A DNA stretch of 64,000 bases from positions 1 to 64,000 of the forward strand of contig NZ_QFWT01000008.1 in assembly GCF_003144035.1 (NCBI RefSeq), in the 5' to 3' direction. Positions 55,241 through 64,000 of the stretch are shown here, in pieces. Each line of letters opens with the position of its first letter. The first letter of the stretch is position 1. A model generated the notes under the pieces. The model had not been told where the DNA came from. It saw only the letters and a program-made list of their open reading frames with translations, and ran no database searches. The translations under genes and the position numbers were made by a program. This stretch comes from Vibrio albus. Its GTDB lineage: Bacteria; Pseudomonadota; Gammaproteobacteria; Enterobacterales; Vibrionaceae.

Positions 55241-55423
55241 CTAGCCTGTTTTCTGCAGGAAACAAATCAAAAAAATAACGCGCAATGATACCGTAAAGTA
55301 TATAACTTTAGCACTAACTATTGACGAATCAGCTAAAGATTTACAGATCTCACCCCTTGTAATAAAGTGTGATTCTTATCAATTTTTATTATTTCCAATC
55401 ACTTGGAGTTATCAGGTTACGCT

Positions 55424-56380
55424 ATGGACAGTTTTACCGACCAATTACTTTTTTCTGCCTCTATTACCGGTCCGATCTGCCTGATGCTATTGTTAGGCAT
55501 CATTCTGAAGCGCTTTCAGATGATCAATGATGACTTTATCGATGGAGCCTCGAAGCTGGTGTTTCAGGTAACGCTTCCTGCTCTGCTGTTTCTCAGCATA
55601 GTGAAATCAGATCACGACTTTTCCGCCAGTGCAGAGCTGATTACCTTTGGCATTGTTGCCAATGTGTTGTTTTTTCTGTTTACCAGCTACTCAACGAAAA
55701 AGTTGTTTAATGACCCAAACGATCAGGGGGTGATTATTCAGGGAGGTTTCAGAGCCAATACGGCAATTATTGCACTGGCCTATGTTGCCAACGCTTATGG
55801 CGATGAGGGTGTCGCTCAGGCCGCCGTATACGTGGCTCCGATGACGGTTCTGTATAATATACTGGCTATTATTGCCCTGACCCCAAAGGGGAATACCACG
55901 GGGATGCAAGCCTGGGCGCTGATCATCAAAACCATTACCCGCAATCCGCTGGTCATTGCCATCATCACCGGGTTCGCCTTTGTGATTCTTTCTATACCAA
56001 TCCCCGATATGGTGGTGGATGCCGGTCAGTACTTTGCCAATATGACACTGCCTCTGGCTCTGCTTTGCACCGGAGGCACCCTTAACATGCGCTCTCTGAA
56101 AGATGATCAGGCTTCGACCTGGTTTTCAACCAGCTATCGTTTAGTACTCGCACCACTATTTATCACCGGCGGTGCTCTACTCGCGGGATTTCGAGGCCTT
56201 CCGCTCGGCGTTGTTTTCTTTATGTCCGGAGCACCGACTGCTGCAGCCAGTTATGTGATGGCAAGATCGATGGGGGGTAACGCGTCACTGGCGGCCAACA
56301 TTATTGCTCTGACCACCATAGGTTCTCTGCTCAGCTGCACAGCGGGTATTTTTATACTGTCCAGCCTGTCGTTAATGTAA
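55424..56380 (+). CDS. AEC-family auxin-efflux-type transporter
   Basis: 318 residues with about ten membrane helices of the AEC (auxin efflux carrier) family. Words: GIILKRFQMINDDFIDGASKLVFQVTLPALLFLSI, QGGFRANTAIIALAYVANAYGDEG, PLALLCTGGTLNMRSL and MSGAPTAAASYVMA. Start ATG 55424 is preceded by AGG at about eight bases; the TTG at 55403 was rejected. Bacterial members carry malonate, malate or similar acids; substrate unknown here. Confidence 0.85.
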   Translation: MDSFTDQLLFSASITGPICLMLLLGIILKRFQMINDDFIDGASKLVFQVTLPALLFLSIVKSDHDFSASAELITFGIVANVLFFLFTSYSTKKLFNDPNDQGVIIQGGFRANTAIIALAYVANAYGDEGVAQAAVYVAPMTVLYNILAIIALTPKGNTTGMQAWALIIKTITRNPLVIAIITGFAFVILSIPIPDMVVDAGQYFANMTLPLALLCTGGTLNMRSLKDDQASTWFSTSYRLVLAPLFITGGALLAGFRGLPLGVVFFMSGAPTAAASYVMARSMGGNASLAANIIALTTIGSLLSCTAGIFILSSLSLM

Positions 56381-56396
56381 CGGCTTTTTCAGCGGG

Positions 56397-57293
56397 TTAC
56401 CGGGCAATATTCAAATTAAGCTGCAGATCAAAAGGCAGGACCGACAAGCGACGAGCCAGTGAACGTCGGGTACGTTCGATATCATCAACAGCGATAATGC
56501 CACTGTTTTCAGTATGCATATCAATGTTAACCCTTAACTCGCGTCCTACTTTAATCACGCCCGCGAGTTCCAGTTGCTGTCTTGCTTCTTTATTAACGGC
56601 CACCACACCCGCGCCGACTTTAGAGCGAATATCTTCATCCGGAGACATCATCAGCAGTTCACGCATGGCACCACACAACATATCAAACGGTACCTTAATG
56701 AAGTAGACCGACATAACACACATCATCAGTGGATCGGCATAAACGGCGTATTCTGCCAATGGAGAAAGGGTGACAATCCAGGCGATAACAAAACCTACCG
56801 TGACTGCCACACTCAACAGTGTGTCCATTTGCCACTGCTTAGACTCAGCCTCGACAAGGCCAGAAGAAAAATGACGGCTTCTGTTGGCGATAAACCACCA
56901 GGCATACCCGCAGCCAATCACGTTAACCACGCCAAACAACGTCGCGACCGAGGTATCAATATCGCGGCCACCAGTGAACAGGGCCGAAACAGCAGAATGA
57001 AGAGAATAACCGACAACCCCCAATATCACGGCTGCTTTTACCGCAATCACAATCGGCTCTAACATCGCTTTACCAAAGGGGAATTCTTTCGCAGAAGGCG
57101 TTTGAATGTATTTTGATACTGCCAGCGACAATAATGTTAACAGCAGGCTGACGGATGAATAGACACCATCAAACACGATAACCAGAGATCCCACCATTAA
57201 CCCTAAAATCAACCCACCAACGGCAAATCCTGCTGCGAGGAGAGCTGAAAAAGTAAGAATCTTATTTTCCTGTTGACTTACTTTGGCACACAT
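56397..57293 (-). CDS. Cation diffusion facilitator family transporter
   Basis: 298 residues from the ATG of MCAKVSQQEN. CDF layout: five to six membrane helices with FDGVYSSVSLLLTLLSL in helix 2 (metal-site aspartate), GLVEAESKQWQMDTLLSVAVTVG, YADPLMMCVMSVYFI, and a C-terminal cytoplasmic domain. Export of Zn, Fe, Mn or Co is the family role; the metal cannot be fixed from sequence. Converges on the AEC gene. Confidence 0.85.
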   Translation of the reverse strand: MCAKVSQQENKILTFSALLAAGFAVGGLILGLMVGSLVIVFDGVYSSVSLLLTLLSLAVSKYIQTPSAKEFPFGKAMLEPIVIAVKAAVILGVVGYSLHSAVSALFTGGRDIDTSVATLFGVVNVIGCGYAWWFIANRSRHFSSGLVEAESKQWQMDTLLSVAVTVGFVIAWIVTLSPLAEYAVYADPLMMCVMSVYFIKVPFDMLCGAMRELLMMSPDEDIRSKVGAGVVAVNKEARQQLELAGVIKVGRELRVNIDMHTENSGIIAVDDIERTRRSLARRLSVLPFDLQLNLNIAR

Positions 57294-57479
57294 AAAATAT
57301 CTCGGTAACAAACACGCTATTATTCTTTGTGAGACCGGGATAATTTACAAACGACATCTTCGTGAATGAAATGGATTGCAAGTAAAACATGAGAGCTAAG
57401 CAAGTAAAATCAATAAGATACACCGCCAACCTGGCGACAGCATTTTTGACAGTGACTGATGCGCCACCATTATGACCGG

Positions 57480-58358
57480 TCAAAAATCAAACAAAAAGTC
57501 ATTAATTTTATCGGTCAGCCACTCAATGGCAGGGTGCTCCGTCATTCCGGTTGCCATCAACATACAGTAATCTTCCTGAGTCAGGCCATACGTGTGACGG
57601 ATGACGGCCAGCTCTTCTTTCCGCAGAAAATGTCTTATAAGCGGCTCTGGTAATACACCCCACGCATCTTCCTGCAAAATAGTATTCAACATAATATCGA
57701 AGCTGGAAAAACCGATATACTGACGGGAAAAAGGCTGCAACTCGGGATTGTCTTTTTCATTCAGGTAAGCCATGGAGGCTTGCATCGCATTGAGTAAATC
57801 TTCATCCGTTACACGGCGTTTTTTAGCCAGTGGATGATTGGCTTTGCACACTGACATCATTCTAATTTTTCCCAGCGGCTGATAAATCAGGCGAGGATCA
57901 TCAATCCGTTCATAATCAACCCCAAACGCATAGTCCACCTGACCCGTCTCAACTAAGTTAGCCAAATCCCCGCTGGATGCCAGCACAATATTAAATGAGG
58001 TAGCCGGAAATTTATTATTCAGCTTGTGCGACAGCTCCTGCCACAAATCACCTGGTAAGGAGTCATCCCGCCCAATCCAGATTTCAGCGTTAAACTCCCC
58101 GGAAACCTGTAAGCAGGTCTGCTTTATCCGGGCAGCGGTCACCAGCATGCTGTCACAATCTTTGTAGATCGCTTTACCCGCTTCAGAGAGGCTAAGGTGG
58201 TTGCCGGTGCGGACAAACAACTCAATCCCCAGCTCCTTTTCCAGAGACTTAATGGCCATACTCAACTTAGTACGGTTACACTCCAGTTGTCTTGCCGCTT
58301 CGGAAACGGATCCCGAATCCGCCACACGGCAAAATGCTTCTATCTGAGAAAAATTCAT
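57480..58358 (-). CDS. LysR-family transcriptional regulator
   Basis: 292 residues from the ATG of MNFSQIEAF. Winged helix-turn-helix in residues 1-60 (FCRVADSGSVSEAARQLECNRTKLSMAIKSLEKELGIELF split) and a periplasmic-binding-like effector domain. It is divergent from the DUF2999 gene, with 206 bases between. Inducer and target are unknown. Confidence 0.88.
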   Translation of the reverse strand: MNFSQIEAFCRVADSGSVSEAARQLECNRTKLSMAIKSLEKELGIELFVRTGNHLSLSEAGKAIYKDCDSMLVTAARIKQTCLQVSGEFNAEIWIGRDDSLPGDLWQELSHKLNNKFPATSFNIVLASSGDLANLVETGQVDYAFGVDYERIDDPRLIYQPLGKIRMMSVCKANHPLAKKRRVTDEDLLNAMQASMAYLNEKDNPELQPFSRQYIGFSSFDIMLNTILQEDAWGVLPEPLIRHFLRKEELAVIRHTYGLTQEDYCMLMATGMTEHPAIEWLTDKINDFLFDF

Positions 58359-58564
58359 GGTTGTCTGTTTTCCTTTGACTAAGGCCAGGCACGCCCTATC
58401 GTACGCTTTGGGTTCTATTTGTACCGGATCTTCTGTAACAATCAATAGCGGGCTCTGTTTATGACCAAGCTACATGATTTACTGTATATTTTATGCCATA
58501 CCACCAGACAGAGTCCGGTGGTACACTGTATTTCTATTTTATTCCGTAGTTAAAAGGTAAAGTG

Positions 58565-58816
58565 ATGAATCCAATTCTTGCAATGTTGAAAGAAAACAAT
58601 ATTAGCAACGAACAGGTCAGTGAACTTTTTCAGGCACTGACACAAAACCCTCTTGCCGCCATGGCAACGATCAGTCAGCTGGGGCTACCTCAGGAAAGCC
58701 TTCAGGCATTGATGGGCCAGGTAATGCAAAACCCTGCGCTGATTGAAGATGCGGTAAAAGAACTAGGGCTGGATTTCTCAAAAGTCGAAGAGGCCAAAGA
58801 AAAGCTTCAGAAGTGA
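58565..58816 (+). CDS. DUF2999 family small protein
   Basis: 83 residues, all helical: MNPILAMLKENNISNEQVSELF, QNPLAAMATISQLGLP, LDFSKVEEAKEKLQK. The DUF2999 family is found mainly in vibrios and relatives and has no known function. ATG 58565 was preferred to the GTG just before it, as AAAAGGT lies eight bases upstream. Confidence 0.82.
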   Translation: MNPILAMLKENNISNEQVSELFQALTQNPLAAMATISQLGLPQESLQALMGQVMQNPALIEDAVKELGLDFSKVEEAKEKLQK

Positions 58817-58838
58817 GTATGCCTTCCATTTAAATGAC

Positions 58839-58888
58839 AAAAGGTCGCTGAAGCATCGCCACAGGCATGCCTTAACGACCTTTTTTAT
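58839..58888 (+). terminator. Terminator after the DUF2999 gene
   Basis: AAAGGTCG pairs with CGACCTTT over a 28-base loop that itself contains GGCATGCC, followed by a T run. It starts about 24 bases after the stop codon. Confidence 0.7.
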
Positions 58889-58942
58889 ATCAAACAGGAA
58901 GTGGTCACTTCCAAATTATAAGGTGTACATCAGTACACAGGG

Positions 58943-59245
58943 TTATTCGTCAATCACACTTATCAGGCAGTCACGTTTTGTGATTTCATCGCCTGTATGT
59001 TCGTTATGGATGTCAATCTCTGCCTGCAATGCCGGAGATGCCATACCCTTGATGGGTTCTTTGAACTGCCGGCCATTAATCTCATATAGCCCCATATGGG
59101 CTGCAGCTTGTTTCATCTCTGCGATCACAACATTGATCCGGTCACGTATCGCCTCAAGCTCAGTAACCCTAATACCCATATCTTTAATCGCTTTTTTACT
59201 GGAAAAGACTTCCAAAGCAGCCTCAACCTTTTCTACGGTAGCCAT
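58943..59245 (-). CDS. Hypothetical soluble protein
   Basis: 100 residues, helical and charged, with two helices (VEKVEAALEVFSSKKAIKD, LEAIRDRINVVIAEMKQAA) suited to a coiled coil, then a short hydrophilic tail. AGGAGAG lies before the ATG, so expression is likely. No family recognised, no signal peptide or membrane segment. It stands between the DUF2999 gene and the putA pair. Confidence 0.6.
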   Translation of the reverse strand: MATVEKVEAALEVFSSKKAIKDMGIRVTELEAIRDRINVVIAEMKQAAAHMGLYEINGRQFKEPIKGMASPALQAEIDIHNEHTGDEITKRDCLISVIDE

Positions 59246-59387
59246 TTTTCTCTCCTATTCTGAATAATAGAAATAGAAGCGGTAACGCATAAGTATATAA
59301 ATGCATACTACTCCTGCATACCAGCCAAAGACTCTCTTCTAAAATTGTAGTCCCCTTTACACTGTTTTAGTAGTGACGACGACATCT

Positions 59388-60092
59388 TTAGATAGCGGCC
59401 TTCGGAGTTTTTTCATTACTTAATTCAAGCAGCATGGCGTTACCGCCAACAGCCGTAATATTCGTCGTGCGGGTCCTCTCTGTAATAAATCGCAGAACCA
59501 GCATCGGGTCACAGCATACCGGCATGGATGTAAAATCCGTTTCAGCCACCAGCGGCACAATCACCTCAGGCCGAGCAGCAAGCAACTTGTTCATTCTCCA
59601 TGATGCTGATTCTTCGCCGACAAAGGCAACAGTACGAATATCATGCTCAAACAGAGACTTATAAGCCTCTGCCGGTGCGAATTGTATCAAGCCCTCAGGT
59701 ATGCCCGCCCCCATTCCGGCCGTCATAATGATGCCGTTCAGCATACTGTTGTCACAACAGATAATGAGGCTGTTTCCCGCTATCAACATCGCTGAGAGCA
59801 TCGCGACAGCCGGTTTAGCAACGGCATTTTCGTCAGAATCAATGATCAACAGACCTACGCCTCTGCCAGCGGTATATAACTCGTTCGTTTCCCCAGTCGG
59901 GCTGATCAAGTGATGTGTGGCTCCCGCTATCTGTGAGCCATGTGAAAGCTGGTAGTCAAACACCGTTTTTAGCTCACCGGTAAATTGTTCTCCTAAAGCC
60001 AGAACCGACTCTCTTTGTTCCCGAAAATCCAAAAGATTCCAGGACTCCCAGACCGTATATGAGCGCGTATAGAGGTTTCCTGTTTGGTTCAT
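59388..60092 (-). CDS. Aldehyde-dehydrogenase-like partner of PutA
   Basis: 234 residues, often annotated as 1-pyrroline-5-carboxylate dehydrogenase in vibrios. It has a Rossmann-like pattern (AVAMLSAMLIAGNSLIICCDNS, AGMGAGIPEGLIQFAPAEAY, RTVAFVGEE) parallel to ALDH proteins, but no GQRC catalytic cysteine segment. It may be a detached version of the C-terminal ALDH-superfamily domain of long (type B) PutA proteins, which supports substrate channeling there; that is inference. Its ATG overlaps the putA stop (ATGA), so the two are translated together. Confidence 0.7.
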   Translation of the reverse strand: MNQTGNLYTRSYTVWESWNLLDFREQRESVLALGEQFTGELKTVFDYQLSHGSQIAGATHHLISPTGETNELYTAGRGVGLLIIDSDENAVAKPAVAMLSAMLIAGNSLIICCDNSMLNGIIMTAGMGAGIPEGLIQFAPAEAYKSLFEHDIRTVAFVGEESASWRMNKLLAARPEVIVPLVAETDFTSMPVCCDPMLVLRFITERTRTTNITAVGGNAMLLELSNEKTPKAAI

Positions 60093-63000
60093 AGTACCGC
60101 TCCTTCCTTGTCGGCTGTTTGCTCCGCTTTTTCATAAGCGATCTGAGTAAAACGATACAGATAATGCGGACCGCCAGCTTTAGGCCCCGTACCGGAAAGC
60201 CCCTGACCACCAAACGGCTGCACACCGACCACAGCGCCAACCTGATTCCGGTTGATATAACAGTTTCCGATCCGGGCATGTTTTTCTATCCAACGATACG
60301 TCGTTTCATTCCGGCTATGTACCCCCATGGTTAAGCCATATCGGGTCTTGTTTATCGCCTCAAGCAACTGCGGTAGTTCACTCGCTTTATAACGGACAAT
60401 ATGCAGAACAGGGCCAAAATGTTCTTCGGTCAGACAGCCTATATCGGATATTTCAAAGGCGCACGGGGCCACAAAATCACCATTAGAACAGCATTCATCA
60501 AGTGCCAGCTGCTTAATCAGTGTCTGGCCCTCTTTCATCTCTTCAATATGCGCCAGCAATTTCTGCTTAGCCTGTTTATCAATCACCGGGCCAACATCCG
60601 TCTTATGCAGATAAGGCAGCCCTACAGACAGCTCCTCCATTGCACCGCCAATAACCTCAATAATGTGATCGGCAATATCTTCCTGCACACACAGAACTCT
60701 CAGAGCAGAGCACCGCTGACCGGCAGAAGCAAATGCAGAACGCAACACATCACGCACCACCTGCTCTGGCAGCGCTGTACTGTCGACAATCATGGCGTTC
60801 TGGCCGCCCGTTTCAGCAATCAGCGGTACCGGTGCTGCGTCACGTTCAGCAAGGGTTCGATTAATGCGCTGAGCTGTCACTGTTGAACCAGTAAAAGCGA
60901 CACCGGCAATAGACGGATGCGAAGTAAGAGCCTGACCGATATCTGCTCCTTTGCCCGGCAGAAGCTGAATAACCCCGTCAGGAAAACCAGCCGACAACAT
61001 CAGTTCCACCGCTCTAGCTGCAATAAGCGACGTTTGTTCTGCAGGCTTCGCTATCACCGTATTGCCCGCCATTAATGCCGCAGCAATTTGGCCAGTGAAT
61101 ATCGCCAGAGGAAAGTTCCACGGACTGATACAGACAAACACCCCTCTTCCTTTACGGGTCACGGTCATCATACGGCCATCAAAGGAGGCTAACCGCTCCG
61201 GCAGAAATACCGTTTTCTGATTCGCATAATAACGGCAAAAATCGACCGATTCCCGTACCTCGTCGATGGCATCATGAATGGTTTTACCGGCTTCTTTATG
61301 ACAGATAGCGACCAGTTCGAACCAGTTCTCTTCCAGAAGATCCGCATATTTTCTTAAGTATTCCGCGCGTTCAGATACCGGGAACTGATGCCAGGTACTA
61401 TAAGCGTTCTCCGCGGATTCCACCGCCTGAGCAACATGGCGGCTATCGGCATAGATAACCTCTCCGGCCTTAATATCCCGATCATAAGGGGCTGTGGCAA
61501 CAACAGGCTGACGACCAGACAGATGCATAGTATCGAAATAGCAGCGGCCATTAATAACAGGGCCGGCAGTCCAGGTTCGTTTTATATACTGTGATACAGC
61601 ATCAGTAAACGGCTTTGATTCGCTGTCAATATCAATGTTTATTCCTTGCGAATTTTTCCTGTCCGGATAGATATCCGGTGGGAGCGGAATCGCTTGGTTG
61701 TCGAGAGATGGCTGACTTAGCAACACATCGACCGGATGCTGAGTCAGCAACTCAACCGGGCACCTTGCATCGACCAGACGATGAACAAAAGAGCTGTTGG
61801 CCCCGTTTTCTAACAAACGCCGCACCAGATAGGGCAGCAGATCTTTGTGATTTCCCACCGGCGCATAGATCCGTACCTTCGAGCCATAGTCGTTTTTTAC
61901 TTGGTTATACAAGGCTTCGCCCATACCATGCAGGCGCTGGAATTCGTACTGCCTGTTTTTACCCATCACGGCAATAGCCGTGACGGTCTGAGCATTGTGG
62001 CTGGCAAACTGAGGATACAGGTTCCTGTTAACGTGTTCACTCAGCACAAACCGGGCGCAGGCCAGATAAGAAACATCCGTCCCTTCTTTGCGGGTAAACA
62101 CTGAGTAGTTATCATAACCCGCTTGTTGAGCCAGTTTAATTTCGCTGTCCCAGTAAGCCCCTTTAACCAAACGTACGGGGATCATATCGCCCTGTTCTGC
62201 CGCCAGACGATTTAGCCACGCGAATACCGGCAGAGCCCGTTTTGCGTAAGTCTGCACCACCAGACCAAATTGTCCCCAGCCTTTTACTACCGGATGACGG
62301 TACAGCTTTTCAAACAGTCGCAGAGACAGCTCCAGACGATCCATTTCTTCTGCGTCAATCGTCAGCGGTACATTCAGCTCACGCGCACGTTTGGCCAAAG
62401 TCAGCAGAGTTTCAAACAATTCACTCATCACCCGATCTTCGTTCGCTACATCGTAACGGGGATGAAGCGCAGACAGTTTCATCGAAATAGACGAAATGGA
62501 TGGGTTGTTGCCTTCTGCCCTTTTACCGATAGCCTCAATCGCCCCCATATAATCATTGGCATAACGTCTGGCATCCCCCATCGTCAGAGCGGCTTCTCCC
62601 AACATGTCAAAAGAATAACAGAACCCTTTTTCCTGCTGAGGTTGTCCGTTTTTCTGCGCCTCTTCAATGGTTCTGCCCAGAACAAACTGATAGCCGAGTA
62701 TTTTCATCGCCTGATTCATTGCCTGACGAATGATCGGCTCAGACAGTGTATTCACCAGACGGCTGATCGCCGAAACCGGGCTCGGATCTTTGGTCCCGTC
62801 TAACCCACACACTTTGCCTGTCAGCATCAGCCCCCAGGTCGACGCATTTACAAAAACCGAATTAGAGTGTTTAAGGTGGGATTTCCAGTCGGCCACGGCG
62901 AGCTTGTCGCGGATCAGCGCATCTGCAGTGGCCGCATCTGGAATACGCATCAGAGCTTCAGCCAGACACATCAGCAAAATACCTTCCTGAGTATCCAGGC

Positions 63001-63244
63001 TGTATTCCAGCAGCAGAGCATCTATCATCTGAACCGCGTTCTTATCTGCCCGGATTTTCTGGATCAGCGTGGTGGCTTTTAGCGCCATTTCCGCCTTTTC
63101 TTGCTCAGAAGGCGTCGCCAGGGGAAGCAGCTCTGATAGTAATTCTGACTCGTCCACCATATAGAGGGGCGAAATCATCGGCCATAATTTATCCAGAGGC
63201 TGCCCGATAAATTCAGGGGTTAACACATCCTTTGCTTTAAACAT
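60089..63244 (-). CDS. putA: Bifunctional proline dehydrogenase / P5C dehydrogenase PutA
   Basis: 1051 residues. Proline dehydrogenase half (about 130-500): KLSALHPRYDVANEDRV, PLTIDAEEMDRLELSL, VRLVKGAYWDSEIK, FASHNAQTVTAI, FQRLHGMGEALY. P5C dehydrogenase half (about 540-1040): ISPWNFPLAIFTGQIAAAL, GVAFTGSTVTA, AETGGQNAMIVDS (E about 811), GQRCSALRV (C about 845). It oxidises proline to glutamate with FAD then NAD. There is no N-terminal ribbon-helix-helix, so unlike E. coli PutA it is probably not a DNA-binding repressor. Its stop overlaps the start of the 234-residue partner. Confidence 0.93.
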   Translation of the reverse strand: MFKAKDVLTPEFIGQPLDKLWPMISPLYMVDESELLSELLPLATPSEQEKAEMALKATTLIQKIRADKNAVQMIDALLLEYSLDTQEGILLMCLAEALMRIPDAATADALIRDKLAVADWKSHLKHSNSVFVNASTWGLMLTGKVCGLDGTKDPSPVSAISRLVNTLSEPIIRQAMNQAMKILGYQFVLGRTIEEAQKNGQPQQEKGFCYSFDMLGEAALTMGDARRYANDYMGAIEAIGKRAEGNNPSISSISMKLSALHPRYDVANEDRVMSELFETLLTLAKRARELNVPLTIDAEEMDRLELSLRLFEKLYRHPVVKGWGQFGLVVQTYAKRALPVFAWLNRLAAEQGDMIPVRLVKGAYWDSEIKLAQQAGYDNYSVFTRKEGTDVSYLACARFVLSEHVNRNLYPQFASHNAQTVTAIAVMGKNRQYEFQRLHGMGEALYNQVKNDYGSKVRIYAPVGNHKDLLPYLVRRLLENGANSSFVHRLVDARCPVELLTQHPVDVLLSQPSLDNQAIPLPPDIYPDRKNSQGINIDIDSESKPFTDAVSQYIKRTWTAGPVINGRCYFDTMHLSGRQPVVATAPYDRDIKAGEVIYADSRHVAQAVESAENAYSTWHQFPVSERAEYLRKYADLLEENWFELVAICHKEAGKTIHDAIDEVRESVDFCRYYANQKTVFLPERLASFDGRMMTVTRKGRGVFVCISPWNFPLAIFTGQIAAALMAGNTVIAKPAEQTSLIAARAVELMLSAGFPDGVIQLLPGKGADIGQALTSHPSIAGVAFTGSTVTAQRINRTLAERDAAPVPLIAETGGQNAMIVDSTALPEQVVRDVLRSAFASAGQRCSALRVLCVQEDIADHIIEVIGGAMEELSVGLPYLHKTDVGPVIDKQAKQKLLAHIEEMKEGQTLIKQLALDECCSNGDFVAPCAFEISDIGCLTEEHFGPVLHIVRYKASELPQLLEAINKTRYGLTMGVHSRNETTYRWIEKHARIGNCYINRNQVGAVVGVQPFGGQGLSGTGPKAGGPHYLYRFTQIAYEKAEQTADKEGAVL

Positions 63245-63341
63245 CCATTTACCTCTCGCCCTAGTATTACCTGCGTTAAGTATGGTTGTGTTTTAAGAAA
63301 ATGAGTGCTTTTTATGCCGGAAAAGGAAAGTGCTATGCAAT

Positions 63342-63371
63342 AAAAAAACCCGAACCTTAATGGCTCGGGCC
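63342..63371 (-). terminator. Terminator of glgB
   Basis: On the minus strand CCCGAGCC pairs with GGTTCGGG around ATTAA, followed by seven T. It lies about 25 bases past the glgB stop codon. Confidence 0.8.
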
Positions 63372-63395
63372 TTTATCCTATCTAGTGTTCAACGG

Positions 63396-64000
63396 TTATT
63401 TGCTGAGCTTATAATAGACCGTTGCCAGAGGAGGCAGTCTCAATGCGAGAGATTGATCCAGACCTTCACTCTCTTTGGCTTCCGTTTTCACTGTCTTATA
63501 CACTTCAAAACCGCTGCCGTGATACTTCTCATCATCCGTATTCAGAATCAGCTCATAAGCACCTTTGTTTGGTACCCCCAGACGGAAGCGTTCATGAGGA
63601 ACCGGGGTAAAGTTGGTCACCACAAGAATACGCTCACCGGATTCACTGATCCGTTCATGAGCCAGGATACTTGCGTCGCGCTCATCTTGCAGACGCCACT
63701 CGAAACCAGCCGGATCGCAGTCCTGATCGTGCAGGGCTTGTTCTGCACGATACAACCTATTCAGATCACGGGTCAGATTCTGAACCCCCTGATGACGCTC
63801 ATAATCCAGCAGGAACCACTGCAACTGATCATTATGATTCCATTCCGCCGTCTGGCCGAATTCGGTGCCCATAAAGTTCAGTTTTTTACCAGGCTGACCA
63901 TACATATAGCCCAGATAAGCACGCATGTTAGCCGTCTTCTGCCACTCGTCGCCCGGCATTTTGTCCAAGATTGAACGCTTGCCATAGACCACTTCGTCGT
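63396..64000 (-). CDS. glgB: 1,4-alpha-glucan branching enzyme, C-terminal part
   Basis: About 200 residues of the C-terminus; the gene runs off the right edge. GlgB words: [69 protein letters not shown] read in parts, and the closing beta-sandwich ([19 protein letters not shown]). The enzyme makes alpha-1,6 branches in glycogen. The stop and terminator are intact; the catalytic residues lie outside the window. Confidence 0.92.
   Translation of the reverse strand, partial: DEVVYGKRSILDKMPGDEWQKTANMRAYLGYMYGQPGKKLNFMGTEFGQTAEWNHNDQLQWFLLDYERHQGVQNLTRDLNRLYRAEQALHDQDCDPAGFEWRLQDERDASILAHERISESGERILVVTNFTPVPHERFRLGVPNKGAYELILNTDDEKYHGSGFEVYKTVKTEAKESEGLDQSLALRLPPLATVYYKLSK

Overview
The window reads as chromosomal DNA of a marine gammaproteobacterium, most likely Vibrionaceae (Vibrio or close kin). 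Grounds: a DUF2999 protein, a short PutA with a separate ALDH-like partner, a GEMM-I c-di-GMP riboswitch and many c-di-GMP enzymes, a Vibrio-type aga (N-acetylgalactosamine) PTS operon, pstSCAB, and moderate GC content. This placement rests on recognised families, not on a database search.

Layout. 1-1350: an IS3-type transposase tail whose insertion cut a small exported-protein gene, then two small genes (one DUF1059). 1350-3876: a decaying melibiose locus, with melR frameshifted, melA carrying an in-frame deletion and a premature TGA, and no melB. 3939-5491: a divergent GlxA-type regulator and cysteine hydrolase. 5633-8694: a lipoprotein GH3 glycosidase and a small heat-shock protein. 8695-16488: a long regulatory leader containing a GEMM-I riboswitch, then levansucrase (GH68), levanase (GH32), a membrane PAS-GGDEF diguanylate cyclase and an HD-GYP phosphodiesterase. 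The polymer genes, the second-messenger enzymes and the RNA sensor are side by side, which suggests levan synthesis is tied to c-di-GMP. 16719-18995: a GT90-type glycosyltransferase and an MBL-fold hydrolase. 19260-24980: a pepsin-like aspartic protease continuing in frame, through one TGA, into two avidin-like segments; then a hybrid histidine kinase and a REC-GGDEF response regulator on the same strand. The TGA sits exactly where avidins have their first biotin-binding tryptophan. This protease-avidin protein is the best candidate for something undescribed.

25029-30595: aroG with a TyrR-like box, a polar amino-acid ABC transporter, and a SUFU-domain protein. 30824-37835: the agaS-V-W-E-F-A-kbaY operon on the minus strand with agaR divergent. 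38047-45000: housekeeping and accessory singles (ATPase, DUF2059, Lrp/LysE pair, sigZ-permease-thioredoxin cluster, class III aminotransferase, FAH-family hydrolase). 45169-50057: a DUF748 AsmA-like protein and a lipoprotein M16 homologue without the zinc motif. 50169-53694: pstSCAB with an attenuator-like hairpin after pstS. 53909-59245: DEAD-box helicase, AEC permease, CDF transporter, LysR regulator, DUF2999 and a small hypothetical gene. 59388-64000: the putA pair, then the C-terminal part of glgB running off the end.

No tRNA, rRNA or CRISPR array was seen. All family calls come from reading translations and remembered family motifs; no similarity search was possible.
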